Notes: generated by a model from the letters alone, not told the origin. Positions 1 to 9,434 are shown, counted from the stretch's first letter. The stretch: DNA of 64,000 nucleotides from Bradyrhizobium sp. 195 (GCF_023101665.1 NZ_CP082161.1:124001-188000), one strand, 5' to 3'. Numbers and translations: made by a program.

Positions 1-1025
1 GCCTCCGCCATCCGCACCAGCGCCGAACTGAGCGCATCCGCCTCGCTGGCATCGATGGCGACGCCCACGCTGCCGCTGCCGACATTGACGGCGCGCACGT
101 CGTAGATTCGGCGCTCGCCGCTGATCACGATCGGCAGCCGCGCGTTGAAATTGGCCGCGTCCTTCAGTCCCCGCTCCATCGCGGTGCGGTCGGCGCTGTC
201 GAGCAGCTCGAGCTTGCGCTCCTGCGCGTCGGTGACGTTGTTCGCCTCGGTGGCACGGACATAGGCCGGGTTGGCGTAGGTCAGCGCGCCGTTCTCGCTC
301 TTGGCCCAGATTGGCCAGGGTGCGGCGGCGGCAAAGCCGCGCAGCATCTCGGTCTCGTCGGAGAGCGCATTGTAGCGCAGATTGGTCTCGGCCAGATCGC
401 GGCGGAGCCCCGAGAGTTCGCGAATCCGGACAATGGCCTGGCCGCCGATAGCACGGCCGATGGCCTCCAGCGTGTGGCCATGCGCGGTGGTCAGCGTCAG
501 CTGGAACCCGTCGCCCCGGTCGCGGAGTGCATCGACCGCATGATCCATCTGCAGCGCGGGTTCCGGCGGCAGCCAGGTTCCGAATGCGAGCACGCGTTGC
601 GGCGAGGAATCGCGCGGCAGCACCATGGAGATGTCGCCGGAGATCTGCGCGCGATTGTCGCCGGCCGGCCAGGAGATCAGGATTTGCGGCTCGGCGAACA
701 GCAGCGCGCCGAAACGATCGGCCTGGAGCTGCAGTTCCCCGATTCGGGCGCGCAGCTGCGCCTCGTTCTTGGCCGTGCGCACGCGCGTGCGCATCAACAG
801 GATCGCGGCCATCACCGAGAAGCCGAGCAGGGCCAGCGCGGTGGCGAGCACCGCGAGTTCCTGCCGGTTGAAATCCAGCATGATGGAAAGGGTGTCGATG
901 AGGTCGGCGGCCTCGGCCGGCGCAGCCGGCAGCAGCGCTGCAAGAGCGCCTCCCAACAAGCCGTTGCGCACGAGCGATGTGCACGACAGCAGCGTCCGAC
1001 GCATCGACACGATCACGCCTGACAT
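1..1025 (-). CDS. PAS-domain sensor histidine kinase, N-terminal part (runs off the window)
   Basis: I translated the minus strand from an ATG at 1025 and the frame stays open to base 1, so only the first ~341 residues are visible. The product starts with a hydrophobic segment (about residues 17-40), has a second membrane segment (about 53-78, ending in AAILLMRTRVR), then a coiled-coil-like stretch (KNEAQLRARIGELQLQADR) and a PAS-like region (PWPIWAKSENGALTYANPAY). This layout fits a membrane-anchored two-component sensor kinase. It resembles DivL-type kinases of alphaproteobacteria, but the dimerisation and ATPase domains lie outside the window, so the phosphoacceptor residue cannot be checked. 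A second in-frame ATG lies eight codons in. Confidence is good for the reading frame and moderate for the kinase assignment. Confidence 0.7.
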   Translation of the reverse strand, partial: MSGVIVSMRRTLLSCTSLVRNGLLGGALAALLPAAPAEAADLIDTLSIMLDFNRQELAVLATALALLGFSVMAAILLMRTRVRTAKNEAQLRARIGELQLQADRFGALLFAEPQILISWPAGDNRAQISGDISMVLPRDSSPQRVLAFGTWLPPEPALQMDHAVDALRDRGDGFQLTLTTAHGHTLEAIGRAIGGQAIVRIRELSGLRRDLAETNLRYNALSDETEMLRGFAAAAPWPIWAKSENGALTYANPAYVRATEANNVTDAQERKLELLDSADRTAMERGLKDAANFNARLPIVISGERRIYDVRAVNVGSGSVGVAIDASEADALSSALVRMAE

Positions 1026-1258
1026 AGTTGCCCCAAGATCGCACGGATTTGCGCGCGGCGACCCCCGTCGCGCGCGAATCAAAAGACAATACCCTCACCG
1101 TGACTCCGCCGGTAAGAGTCCAGATCGTGAACGTAAAGATGGTCCCTAAAAAATGCCCGGCGCGGTGTTCCCGCTCACGTAGTTCTTTGGGATGATTCGG
1201 CTGGGATCGCCGTGTGTTAGCGCGTAACGCGGATGCTCGCGCGGCGCGGAAGGTGCGC

Positions 1259-1378
1259 TCCCTCCCCCGCTTGCGGGGGAGGGTCGGGGGAGAGGGTGTC
1301 TCCGCGACGAAGACTCCCCAGAGGTGAAAACCCTCACCCGCGCCTTTGGCGCGACCTCTCCCGCAAGCGGGAGAGGTG
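1259..1378. repeat. Intergenic double-palindrome repeat, family A
   Basis: Two hairpins built on CTCCCGCTTGCGGGAG-type palindromes flank a short spacer. A related copy lies at 24531-24650. The 1026-1396 gap holds nothing else I can support. Confidence 0.75.
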
Positions 1379-1396
1379 TACCCACGCACAGCTCGG

Positions 1397-1855
1397 TTAG
1401 CGGCCGGTCGAGCCGAAGCCGCCGGCGCCGCGATCGGTGGTCGACAAGGTAGTCACGGGAACCAGCGCGGCCTGCACCACGGGCGCGATCACCATCTGGG
1501 CGATTCGCTCGCCGCGCTTGATCACGAAGCCGGCTTGGCTGTGATTGATCAGGATCACCTTGATCTCGCCGCGGTAGTCCGCGTCGATCGTGCCCGGCGA
1601 GTTCAGCACGGTGACGCCGTGCTTGGCCGCAAGACCCGAGCGCGGCCGCACCTGCGCCTCGTGCCCGGGCGGCAATGCGATCGCAAGCCCCGTCGGCACC
1701 AGCGCATATTGGCCGGGTGCCAGCGTGAGGGGTTCGTTGTCAGGAACGGCGGCCATCAGGTCGAGGCCCGCGGCCTCCGCCGTCTGATAGGCCGGCATTG
1801 GCAGGCCGTCCGCATGGGCGAGGCGTTGCAGTTCGACAGTGACCTTCGTGCTCAA
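1397..1855 (-). CDS. dut: dUTP diphosphatase
   Basis: This 152-residue protein hydrolyses dUTP to dUMP and pyrophosphate, keeping uracil out of DNA and supplying dUMP for thymidylate synthesis. All five trimeric dUTPase motifs are visible in order: AGLDLMA (motif 1), RSGLAAKHG (2), [10 protein letters not shown] (3), [10 protein letters not shown] (4) and the C-terminal [10 protein letters not shown] (5). The length is normal for the family. The start codon overlaps the coaBC stop by 4 bp, so the two genes are translationally coupled. This coaBC-dut arrangement is common in bacteria. Confidence 0.97.
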   Translation of the reverse strand: MSTKVTVELQRLAHADGLPMPAYQTAEAAGLDLMAAVPDNEPLTLAPGQYALVPTGLAIALPPGHEAQVRPRSGLAAKHGVTVLNSPGTIDADYRGEIKVILINHSQAGFVIKRGERIAQMVIAPVVQAALVPVTTLSTTDRGAGGFGSTGR

Positions 1856-3303
1856 GATGCCGGCTCCCCGGATTTGTCGCTCACGCTTTTTGCGACATGC
1901 GCGACCAGTTCGATGGCGACCTGTTCCTTGGTCATCACCGGCCAGGAATCAACTGCAATCTCGCCGTTCTTCTCGCCGTCCTTGCGGCTGATCAAATGCA
2001 CCGTGTTGCGGTCGCCGCCCATCACGCCGGTCGCCGGCGAGACGTCGTTGGCGACGATCCAATCGCAGCCCTTGCGCGCGAGTTTTGATTTGGCGTTGTC
2101 GATGAGGTGCTCGGTCTCGGCGGCAAAGCCGATCACCAGCGGCGGGCGCTTGTCGGTCAACTTCGAGATGGTGGCGAGGATGTCGGGGTTCTCGACCAGC
2201 TGTAGCGGCGGCATGCCGGCCGAGGTCTTCTTCAGCTTCTGCTCGCCTTCATTGGCGACGCGCCAGTCGGCGACGGCGGCGGCGAAGATCGCGATGTCGG
2301 CGGGGAGCGAGGCCTGCACCTGCTCCAGCATCTGCCGCGCCGATTCGACATGCTTCACCGTCACGCCCTGGGGATCGCTGAGCTCGACGGGACCGCTCAC
2401 CAGAATCACCTCGGCGCCGGCGGCCTGCGCGGCGGCGGCAATGGCAAAGCCCTGCTTGCCGGAGGAGCGGTTGGCGATGTAGCGCACCGGATCGATCGGT
2501 TCGTGCGTCGGACCTGCGGTGATCAGCACGCGCTTGCCGGCAAGCGGCTTCGGCACCGGCGGCCGCAGCAGACGCTCGGCGGCTGTGGCGATCTCGATCG
2601 CTTCGGACATGCGGCCGGTTCCGGCCTCACCGGCTTCTGCCATCTCGCCCGAATTAGGCCCGATCAGCACCACGCCGTCGCGCTGGAGCAAGCCGACGTT
2701 GCGGCGCGTCGCCGCATTGTTCCACATCAGCGGGTTCATCGCCGGCGCCAGCAGCACCTTGCGGTTGGTTGCGAGCAGAATGGCGCTGGCGAGATCGTCG
2801 GCATGGCCGTTCGCCATCTTCGCCATCAGGTCGGCGGTGGCGGGCGCCACCACGATCAGATCGCAGTCGCGCGCGAGGCGAATATGGCCGGCGTCGAACT
2901 CGCTCTGGGGGTCGAACAGATCGGTATAGACGCGCTCATGCGAGAGTGCGCTCACGGCCAGCGGCGTGACGAATTGCTGCGCGGCTTTGGTCAGGACGCA
3001 GCGGACCTCGACGCGGCGCTCCTTCAGCCTCCGGATCAGGTCAAGGGATTTATAGGCGGCGATGCCGCCGCCGATGATCAGGGTGACACTGGCCTCGGGA
3101 AGGGCGCCGGTGCGCTGGGGCGTGATGGCGGTGGAGGCGGCCGGAGGCGCCGAAAACGGCGTCAGCGGCTCCTCGCGGCCCTCGATCAGCTCCCGCAGGA
3201 TGACCCGGACCTCTTCCTCGACCGATCTGCGGTTCTTGGCCGAGCGCAGCCGCAGATAGGTTTTGACGTTGTCGTCCAGTTTGCGGATGGTCAGGCTTGC
3301 CAC
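1852..3303 (-). CDS. coaBC: CoaBC (phosphopantothenoylcysteine synthetase/decarboxylase) with an N-terminal FitA-type ribbon-helix-helix domain
   Basis: The bifunctional enzyme makes 4'-phosphopantetheine from phosphopantothenate and cysteine in coenzyme A synthesis. The flavin-dependent CoaC part begins near residue 72 ([18 protein letters not shown]) and holds the [10 protein letters not shown] motif. The CoaB part follows with [16 protein letters not shown] and [12 protein letters not shown]. The flap cysteine known from E. coli CoaC is not obvious here ([14 protein letters not shown]). Unusually, about 45 residues at the N-terminus read [20 protein letters not shown] then [12 protein letters not shown], the signature of FitA/VapB ribbon-helix-helix antitoxins. 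I chose the GTG at 3303 because GGAGG lies 5 nt upstream and it gives the usual FitA start. A GTG at 3318 would add five residues. Length is 483 residues. Confidence 0.95.
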   Translation of the reverse strand: MASLTIRKLDDNVKTYLRLRSAKNRRSVEEEVRVILRELIEGREEPLTPFSAPPAASTAITPQRTGALPEASVTLIIGGGIAAYKSLDLIRRLKERRVEVRCVLTKAAQQFVTPLAVSALSHERVYTDLFDPQSEFDAGHIRLARDCDLIVVAPATADLMAKMANGHADDLASAILLATNRKVLLAPAMNPLMWNNAATRRNVGLLQRDGVVLIGPNSGEMAEAGEAGTGRMSEAIEIATAAERLLRPPVPKPLAGKRVLITAGPTHEPIDPVRYIANRSSGKQGFAIAAAAQAAGAEVILVSGPVELSDPQGVTVKHVESARQMLEQVQASLPADIAIFAAAVADWRVANEGEQKLKKTSAGMPPLQLVENPDILATISKLTDKRPPLVIGFAAETEHLIDNAKSKLARKGCDWIVANDVSPATGVMGGDRNTVHLISRKDGEKNGEIAVDSWPVMTKEQVAIELVAHVAKSVSDKSGEPAS

Positions 3304-3321
3304 GACGCCCTCCAGCACAGA

Positions 3322-3363
3322 ATGATAGCGATGCTATCATCGGTATGATTGCAATGCAATCAT
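3322..3363. promoter_or_regulatory. Two perfect 19-bp palindromes upstream of coaBC, candidate FitA-type operator
   Basis: Palindrome 1 (3322-3340) is ATGATAGC-GAT-GCTATCAT. Palindrome 2 (3345-3363) is ATGATTGC-AAT-GCAATCAT. Each has 8-bp perfect arms and a 3-bp spacer, and the centres are 23 bp apart. They fill the gap between the ubiB stop (3360-3362) and the coaBC start. From memory, the gonococcal FitAB operator has TGCTATCA/TGATAGCA half-sites, which palindrome 1 reproduces. Binding by the CoaBC ribbon-helix-helix domain is inference. Confidence 0.75.
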
Positions 3364-4934
3364 AGATTCCGGACGGCGATCAGGATGCCGATGAAGGTCG
3401 CGGCAATGATCCAGAGCGCGACGGTGCGCCAGCGGTTCTTGCGGCCCTCGCTGCGTCCCATCGCGGCGATGCTCTCCGGCGACAGCCCGATGCCCTCCCG
3501 CGTCATGGTCTCGAGCTGCTCCAGCACCTTCACCGACCGCTCGGCGATCTCCGGCAGGCGCATCAGCACGCGCACGATGTCTCCGGTTCCGGCGAGCGCC
3601 CCCTGCACCCGGCCGATCGGGCCCAGATTGCGCTCGATCCATTCGCGCACCACGGGGTCGGCAATCTTCCAGATGTCGAGCTTGGGATCGAAGCCGCGCG
3701 CCACGCCTTCGACCACCACCATGGTCTTCTGCAGCAGGATCAACTCGGGCCGCGTCGTCATGTCGAACAGGCCGGTGACCTCGAGCAGCAGCGTCAGCAG
3801 CCGCGCCATCGAGATCTCTTCCGCCGTGCGGTTGTGAATCGGCTCGCCGATGGCGCGGATCGCCTGCGCGAAATTCTCGACCGAGTGATGCGCGGGCACG
3901 TAGCCCGCCTCGAAATGCACCTCGGCGACCCGGCGATAATCGCGGGTGATGAAGCCGAGCAGGATTTCGGCGAGGAAGCGCCGCTCCTTCATGCCGAGCC
4001 GGCCCATGATGCCGAAATCGACCGCGACGAGACGGCCGGCGTCATCCAGGAACAGATTGCCCGGATGCATGTCGGCATGGAAGAAGCCGTCGCGCAGCGC
4101 GTGGCGCAGGAAGCTCTGGATCACCTTGCGGCCAAGATCGGGCAGGTCGACCTGTGCCTCCGCCAGGCGCTTGTGGTCGTTCAGCGCGATGCCGTCGATC
4201 CACTCCATCGTCAACACGTTGTGTGTGGTGCGATCCCAGTCGACTGTCGGCACGCGGAAGTCAGGGTCGTCGCGCGTGTTCTCCGCCATCTCCGACAGCG
4301 CAGCCGCCTCCAGCCGCAGGTCCATCTCCATGGCGACCGAGCGCGACATGGTGTTGATGACCTCGATGAGGCGCAGCCGCCGTGCTTCCGCCGAGTAGGT
4401 CTCCGCCTTGTGCGCGACGAAGAAGAAGTCGGAGAGATCGCGGCGGAAGCGCGCGGCCACGTTCGGCCTGAGCACCTTGACCGCGACCGACGTGCGGATC
4501 CCGGCGCGCAAGACTTCGCCGCGATGCACCTGCGCGATCGAGGCGGCCGCGACGGGGGGGCCGAAGCTCACGAACACGTCCTTCAGAGGCCGCTCCAGCG
4601 ACGTCGCGATGGCGACCTCGGCTTCGTCCTGCGGAAATGGCGGCAGGCGGTCCTGGAGGCTTTCGAGATCGCGCGCCATGATGACGCCGACGACGTCGGG
4701 GCGCGTGGCCAGGAATTGTCCGAGCTTGAGATAGGCGGGGCCCATTCGGGTGAGAGCCCGCGAGATCCGCGGGCCGTGCTTGGTGCCGCGACGTTCGACC
4801 AGCCGCGCCAGCTTCAGCGCGAGCTGTCCCGGCGGCGGCACCAGGCTTGGATCGACCGAGCCGAACACGCCCTCGCGGGCAAACACGAACGCGGCGCGGA
4901 TCAGGCGCGCAATGTGGTTAAAGGCAGAGATCAC
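3360..4934 (-). CDS. ubiB: UbiB, ubiquinone biosynthesis atypical kinase/ATPase
   Basis: This 524-residue membrane-associated protein of the ABC1/ADCK family is needed for ubiquinone synthesis, where it is thought to help extract or deliver lipid intermediates by ATP hydrolysis. The family KxGQ motif is present ([14 protein letters not shown]70-Q73), as are the nucleotide-site lysine (VAVKVLRP), the catalytic-loop ADMHPGNLF and the DFG-like [11 protein letters not shown]-terminal hydrophobic stretch ([17 protein letters not shown]) is a likely membrane anchor. The start overlaps the ubiE stop by 4 bp, giving a ubiE-ubiB unit as in many proteobacteria. Confidence 0.96.
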   Translation of the reverse strand: MISAFNHIARLIRAAFVFAREGVFGSVDPSLVPPPGQLALKLARLVERRGTKHGPRISRALTRMGPAYLKLGQFLATRPDVVGVIMARDLESLQDRLPPFPQDEAEVAIATSLERPLKDVFVSFGPPVAAASIAQVHRGEVLRAGIRTSVAVKVLRPNVAARFRRDLSDFFFVAHKAETYSAEARRLRLIEVINTMSRSVAMEMDLRLEAAALSEMAENTRDDPDFRVPTVDWDRTTHNVLTMEWIDGIALNDHKRLAEAQVDLPDLGRKVIQSFLRHALRDGFFHADMHPGNLFLDDAGRLVAVDFGIMGRLGMKERRFLAEILLGFITRDYRRVAEVHFEAGYVPAHHSVENFAQAIRAIGEPIHNRTAEEISMARLLTLLLEVTGLFDMTTRPELILLQKTMVVVEGVARGFDPKLDIWKIADPVVREWIERNLGPIGRVQGALAGTGDIVRVLMRLPEIAERSVKVLEQLETMTREGIGLSPESIAAMGRSEGRKNRWRTVALWIIAATFIGILIAVRNL

Positions 4935-5692
4935 AAACGCCAGCCCGAATGCAGTGCGACGATGCCGCCGGACAATGTCTGCCAGCTGACGCGGGCAAAG
5001 CCGGCGTCGCGGATCATGTCTGCGAAGGCGTTGGGTTTTGGAAACTTGCGGATCGATTCGACGAGATATTGATAGGACTCGGCATCGCCCGTGATCATGC
5101 GGCCGAGCGGCGGGATCACCTTGAACGAAAACAGGTCATAAAGGCGATCGAGCCCCGGCATCTCGACGCTGGAGAATTCCAGGCAGAGGAAGCGGCTGCC
5201 GGGCTTCAGCACGCGATAGGCTTCTTGCAGCGCCAGATCGATCCGGGGCACGTTGCGAATGCCGAAAGCGATCGTATATGCGTCGAAGCTGCGATCGGCG
5301 AAGCCAAGCGCTTCGGCATTGCCTTCGACGAAATCGACCCGGGTTTCGAGATGCCGCTTGACGGCGCGCTCGCGGCCGACGGCGAGCATGTCGGTGTTGA
5401 TGTCGCAGACCGTGGCATGGAAGCCGGCACCTGCGGCCTTGGCGGCGCGGAACGAGATGTCGCCGGTGCCGCCGGCCACGTCGAGCAGCGCGAACGGCCG
5501 ATCGCTCCTGGGCGGGTCCAGCGCCGTGATCATGATGTCCTTCCAGACCCGGTGCAGGCCGCCGGACATCAAATCGTTCATCAAATCATAGCGCGACGCC
5601 ACGCTGTGAAACACATCGTTCACCAGCGTCTGCTTGTCGCCCAGGGGGACGTCCCTGAAGCCAAAATGCGTGGTTTCGCCCCGCCGATCCAT
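4931..5692 (-). CDS. ubiE: UbiE, demethylmenaquinone/2-methoxy-6-polyprenyl-1,4-benzoquinol C-methyltransferase
   Basis: This 253-residue SAM-dependent enzyme performs the C-methylation step of ubiquinone synthesis. The SAM motif I is [17 protein letters not shown]. The family block [20 protein letters not shown] and the C-terminal [12 protein letters not shown] are both present. The N-terminus has the usual [19 protein letters not shown] segment. It heads the leftward ubiE-ubiB-coaBC-dut cluster and is divergent from mutM, with 81 bp between the two starts. Confidence 0.97.
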   Translation of the reverse strand: MDRRGETTHFGFRDVPLGDKQTLVNDVFHSVASRYDLMNDLMSGGLHRVWKDIMITALDPPRSDRPFALLDVAGGTGDISFRAAKAAGAGFHATVCDINTDMLAVGRERAVKRHLETRVDFVEGNAEALGFADRSFDAYTIAFGIRNVPRIDLALQEAYRVLKPGSRFLCLEFSSVEMPGLDRLYDLFSFKVIPPLGRMITGDAESYQYLVESIRKFPKPNAFADMIRDAGFARVSWQTLSGGIVALHSGWRL

Positions 5693-5773
5693 TACTCTAC
5701 TCCACTGGGCGGACCATAGCGCGCCCGCCGCAATGGCGCTATCACACCGCCCTCATAAGGTGAATGCCTGACC

Positions 5774-6679
5774 ATGCCTGAATTGCCCGAAGTCGAGACC
5801 GTCCGCCGCGGCCTTCAGCCCGTCATGGAGGGTGCGAAAATCCTCAATGCGGAGGCCCGCCGGCCCGATTTGCGCTTCCCGTTCCAACCGGATTTCGTGG
5901 CCCGGCTCAAGGGCCAGGTCGTCACGGGGCTCGGCCGCCGCGCAAAATATCTCATGGCCGATCTCGCCTCCGGCGACGTGCTCTTGATGCATCTGGGCAT
6001 GTCGGGCTCGTTCCGTGTCATCAAGCCGGACAACGACGTGCAGCCCGGCGAGTTTCACTATCCGAAGGCCAAGGATTCCGCGCACGACCACGTGCTGTTT
6101 CGGATGTCCTCCGGTGCCGACATCGTCTTCAACGATCCGCGCCGTTTCGGTTACATGAAAGTGATCGCCCGCAACGCGCTCGAGGAGGAGCCGTTGCTGC
6201 GCGGGCTCGGCCCCGAGCCGCTCGGCAACGAGTTCGATGCCGCGATGCTGGCGCGCTCCTGCGCCGGCAAGACCACGAGCCTGAAGGCGGCGCTGCTCGA
6301 CCAGCGCGTGGTCGCCGGGCTCGGCAACATCTATGTCTGCGAAGCCCTGCATCGCTCGCATCTGTCGCCGCGCCGGATCGCCGCGACGCTCGCGACCAAA
6401 GCCGGACAACGCAAAGGCGTTGCCGGGGGCGAACCGACCGATCACGCCAAGCGATTGGTCAGCGCGATCCACACCGTGCTGAACGACGCCATCAAGGCCG
6501 GCGGCTCATCACTGCGCGACCATCGCCAGACCTCGGGCGAGCTCGGCTATTTCCAGCACTCGTTCAAGGTCTATGACCGCGAAGGCGAGAAGTGCACGAC
6601 GCCGCGCTGCGGCGGCACGATCAAGCGCTTCACCCAGAACGGTCGCTCCACCTTCTGGTGTGCGAAATGTCAGAAGTGA
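5774..6679 (+). CDS. mutM: Formamidopyrimidine-DNA glycosylase (Fpg/MutM)
   Basis: This 301-residue base-excision repair enzyme removes 8-oxoguanine and formamidopyrimidines and nicks the abasic site. The N-terminus is the invariant [13 protein letters not shown], which places the catalytic proline and glutamate directly after the initiator Met. The lysine of the GRRAKYL segment, the HLGMSGSF motif and the intercalation region DPRRFGYM are present. The C-terminal zinc finger has a first pair spaced C-x4-C (CTTPRC) and a second CAKC, followed by the usual QK end. The gene stands alone and is followed by two palindromic repeats. Confidence 0.97.
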   Translation: MPELPEVETVRRGLQPVMEGAKILNAEARRPDLRFPFQPDFVARLKGQVVTGLGRRAKYLMADLASGDVLLMHLGMSGSFRVIKPDNDVQPGEFHYPKAKDSAHDHVLFRMSSGADIVFNDPRRFGYMKVIARNALEEEPLLRGLGPEPLGNEFDAAMLARSCAGKTTSLKAALLDQRVVAGLGNIYVCEALHRSHLSPRRIAATLATKAGQRKGVAGGEPTDHAKRLVSAIHTVLNDAIKAGGSSLRDHRQTSGELGYFQHSFKVYDREGEKCTTPRCGGTIKRFTQNGRSTFWCAKCQK

Positions 6680-6687
6680 CGTAGCCC

Positions 6688-6774
6688 GTAGCCCGGATGG
6701 AGCGCAGCGCAATCCGGGATCTTCGCTCAAGGGATGCAGGCGTCCCGGATTGCGCTACGCTCCATCCGGGCTAC
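6688..6774. repeat. Intergenic palindromic repeat, family B (GTAGCCCGGATGGAGCG)
   Basis: GTAGCCCGGATGGAGC and its inverted copy bracket the element, forming a long imperfect hairpin. A close copy lies at 58443-58530. Confidence 0.8.
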
Positions 6775-6818
6775 GAAAGCGACTCTCGGCTTCAGTGCCA
6801 AGCTGCAGCAACAGATTC

Positions 6819-6906
6819 CGTCATTGCGAGGAGCCCTCTGCGACGAAGCAATCCAGACTTCCGCCGCGGCGGGATTCTGGATTGCTTCGCTGCGCTCGCA
6901 ATGACG
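6819..6906. repeat. Intergenic palindromic repeat, family C (CGTCATTGCGAG...CTCGCAATGACG)
   Basis: The element is bounded by CGTCATTGCGAG and CTCGCAATGACG and carries internal GAAGCAATCC/GGATTGCTTC arms. A partial, decayed copy continues at about 6928-6982. Other copies lie at 36551-36657 and 62336-62422. With the family B copy it fills the mutM-parA gap. Confidence 0.8.
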
Positions 6907-7033
6907 ATGGGGATAGGGCGTTTTCAAAAAACGCGAAGCGAAGCAATCCGGCCGGGCTGGTGGCTGGATTGCTTCGTCGCTGGGGCCCTTCCGGATGGTG
7001 AAGGGCCGACTGCCGTCTGAGCGATCGCCCCGC

Positions 7034-7777
7034 TCAGGACGCCAGCGTCGTGGTCTCGTCCGCCGAAAGCTCGGCGGCGGCATGCAGCATGCCGTCCGCG
7101 CCCGACATGACTTGGTCGATCAGGACGCCGGTTGTCGCAGCGAGTTCGAGCCGGGCCTCAATCCAGCGCCAGAGACCGCGAATCTCGTCCGCCGACTTTC
7201 CGTTCGGCGCGAATTCGCTGACGGCAAGGCCGTTCGCGAGCGAGTCCTGGTGATCGTTGCGCGTCACGATCAGCGGGCGCGCGAGCACCTCGGCGAGATC
7301 AAGCGCGGCTTCCTCGGCGAGCGTGTTGGCGGCGTTATCGATGCGCTGGCCGCGGATCGGCGTCTGGTTCAGCACGAAGCTGTAGGGCCGCTTCCAGGCG
7401 CGCGCGACGCTGAGCGTCGAGGCGGTTGCCTCGATATCGGCGACGCTCGGGCGGGCCGGGATCAAGCAGAGATCGGAATGACGGATCGCCGCGGTGGTCG
7501 CAGCGCTGAGGCCGGCGGCAGTGTCGACGATCGCGAGCTGCAGGCCGCTGTCGGCCAGCATCTTCAGGCGCGGCGCGATGTCGGCGGCATGGTAGATCGG
7601 CTCGACGACGAGATCATCGGCGGTACGGCGGCGCTGCCAGTTGGACAGGGTGCCCTGCGGGTCGGTCTCGATCATGCGGACGGTGAAGCCCGCCTGCTTG
7701 GCCGCGAGTGCGATGCCGATGGTGAGCGTGCTCTTGCCACTGCCACCCTTTTGGGTGGCCAGTACGATCGTGTGCAT
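7034..7777 (-). CDS. ParA/MinD-family ATPase, orphan
   Basis: The 247-residue product begins with a deviant Walker A motif (ATQKGGSGKSTLTIGIALAA) carrying the signature extra lysine of ParA/MinD ATPases. Walker A' is present as MIETDPQGTLSNWQRRR and the Walker B-like strand as LQLAIVDTAAGLS. It is short, lacks the N-terminal HTH of plasmid type Ia ParA proteins, and has no ParB-like neighbour, so it is unlikely to be the chromosomal segregation ParA. The cargo it positions is unknown. It is preceded by a 27-bp dyad at 7949-7975. Confidence 0.88.
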   Translation of the reverse strand: MHTIVLATQKGGSGKSTLTIGIALAAKQAGFTVRMIETDPQGTLSNWQRRRTADDLVVEPIYHAADIAPRLKMLADSGLQLAIVDTAAGLSAATTAAIRHSDLCLIPARPSVADIEATASTLSVARAWKRPYSFVLNQTPIRGQRIDNAANTLAEEAALDLAEVLARPLIVTRNDHQDSLANGLAVSEFAPNGKSADEIRGLWRWIEARLELAATTGVLIDQVMSGADGMLHAAAELSADETTTLAS

Positions 7778-7948
7778 TTGAAGATCAATCCTTTGGAGTG
7801 CTTGGGTCAGGAATACGCCACGCGAACGTGCATCGATCTCGATGCTGAGCTCTTCTCGCTCAGGACGTGCCGGCCCGATCCAAAGGGGATCGCGGAGGTC
7901 CGAATCAGCAGTAGCGATGATGGCGGAATAGGGAATGCCAGCTAATCC

Positions 7949-7975
7949 GTACCATTACTGGACCCGTAGTGGTAC
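7949..7975. promoter_or_regulatory. 27-bp dyad between parA-like gene and the pseudo-protease gene
   Basis: Arms GTACCATTAC and GTAGTGGTAC surround a 7-nt loop, and nine of ten positions are complementary with one G/T wobble. No T-tract follows on either strand, so an operator is more likely than a terminator. It lies about 170 bp upstream of the ParA-like start and about 100 bp past the stop of the gene to its right. Confidence 0.5.
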
Positions 7976-8075
7976 GTGTGACGATGCTCGCGGCGTAGTT
8001 GATCTGGTGCCCCCGACGCAGCGGAGCGGCATGTCATGCCGTACCGCGTCCCGAACACGAGAGCGTGGCGCTGCC

Positions 8076-9434
8076 CTACTTCCGGACGCAGATCACGCGG
8101 ACGACGGCGGCTTTCGCATCCGTCGACGTGCCATTCGCGGCGACTCCGTTCGCCTTCAGGAAATCACGCACCGCGTCCGCGGATACCATCACGGCCTGCG
8201 ACGCCGGCACCGATGTCGCGGGTCCCGCCACCATTGCCGGCTTCAACAGCGCAATGCCGGCGAACCTGCCGTCGCCGTCGAGCGCCGGACCACCGGAAAA
8301 CCCGACTGCCGGCGGCGGGGACAGCATGGAATCGCTGCTCGGGACCGGCGCCAGTGCGGCTTTGACGATCGACACGCCGCCCGCGCCGCCCTGGCTCTGC
8401 GGATCGGCGATGCCGACGACATCCACGTTCGTCTTTGTCGCACCGCCAGCAAGGTTGAACGGCTTCAGGCCGCGTGCGCCGTAGATGTGCAACAGCGCGA
8501 GACCGCGCTCCTTGTCATCAGTGAGACGGTCGGCACTGCCATGGCCGGCGATCGTGATCGCGAGGCAGCCGTCGGTGACGAGGCGGTCGGTGACGATCGC
8601 GCCGTCGTCACTGACGACGATGCCGGTGCCGTACTCGACGGTCTTGCGCGGCGGCGGCCCGGCCTGCGGCCCAGGCGGAAATGCATTGAAGGCGCTCGAC
8701 ATCGCGATCACGACCGGCTCGACCGTGTTTTCGGTCGCCTGGTCGTAGAGGATCGTCATGGTACGGACCTCGTCGCCCTTGAAGGTGCCACGGACGTAAA
8801 ACTTCTTCAGACCCTGCAAGCCCGACAGCACGAAGAAGTCGGGCTTCACCACGGTGTAGTCGATCTTGCGCCCGGACGGCTCCTTCTCCAGGTCGGCCAG
8901 CTTGGCCGTTGTCGGGTTTGCCTCCTTGCGGCGGCTGAGCAGCACCTGAACCGTTCCGGTTGGCGAGGTCCATTTCGAGCCATTGGCGTCGCTCGCCTGC
9001 TGCGGCACCAGTTTTGAGGGGATGCCAAGCCGGGCGCCGCTGGTCGGCTCCGTCACGATCTTCCAGCCGACGCTGTCCTGCTTCTTTCGGGCCGTCTCGG
9101 CCAGCGCGGCGCGCTCCTGCGGATTGAGCACGCCGGTCGGCTTGCCGCCCTTGGCCTTCTGGTATTCCTTGATGGCGTTGACCATGCGTTCGCTGACGTC
9201 GCCGGTGATGGCGCCGTTATACTGGCCGACCCAGGCGAGGTCGGACTGCAGCGACAGCCGCTCTGCTTTTGCCATGGCATCGGCCGTCGCCGACGGCGTC
9301 TGCATTGCGGGAGGCTTGACCGGAACGGTCTGAACCGTTTTCGGGGTGGTGCCGGGGATTTGTGGCGCCGTCATCTGGGCGTTCGCGCCTGTGGCAGCCG
9401 CAAACATCAAGATTGCCGCAAGCATCGATCTCAT
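8076..9434 (-). CDS. Exported peptidoglycan-binding/trypsin-like protein, probably catalytically defective
   Basis: I take the ATG at 9434 because it opens a clear signal peptide (MRSMLAAILMFAAATGANA). The frame extends to a TTG at 9497 without adding anything sensible. A peptidoglycan-binding-like domain follows (LAWVGQYNGAITGDVSERM and VLNPQERAALAE). The C-terminal half is a trypsin-like fold with the serine motif VGFSGGPALDGDGRFAG intact. The segment that normally carries the catalytic His reads IVTDRLVTDGC, and the usual D-LALL reads RGLALL, so His and Asp seem to be lost. It probably acts in the periplasm as a binding or sensing protein rather than a protease. The substrate is unknown. 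Confidence 0.82.
   Translation of the reverse strand: MRSMLAAILMFAAATGANAQMTAPQIPGTTPKTVQTVPVKPPAMQTPSATADAMAKAERLSLQSDLAWVGQYNGAITGDVSERMVNAIKEYQKAKGGKPTGVLNPQERAALAETARKKQDSVGWKIVTEPTSGARLGIPSKLVPQQASDANGSKWTSPTGTVQVLLSRRKEANPTTAKLADLEKEPSGRKIDYTVVKPDFFVLSGLQGLKKFYVRGTFKGDEVRTMTILYDQATENTVEPVVIAMSSAFNAFPPGPQAGPPPRKTVEYGTGIVVSDDGAIVTDRLVTDGCLAITIAGHGSADRLTDDKERGLALLHIYGARGLKPFNLAGGATKTNVDVVGIADPQSQGGAGGVSIVKAALAPVPSSDSMLSPPPAVGFSGGPALDGDGRFAGIALLKPAMVAGPATSVPASQAVMVSADAVRDFLKANGVAANGTSTDAKAAVVRVICVRK

Noticed and set aside
474..1149. Several plus-strand open frames opposite the sensor kinase
   Set aside because: The minus-strand frame has membrane helices and a PAS-like region; the plus-strand frames show no such features.
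3050..3340. A separate antitoxin gene (FitA) upstream of coaBC
   Set aside because: The ribbon-helix-helix residues are in the same frame as CoaBC with no stop between, and no PIN-domain toxin is adjacent, so this is a fusion rather than a toxin-antitoxin pair.
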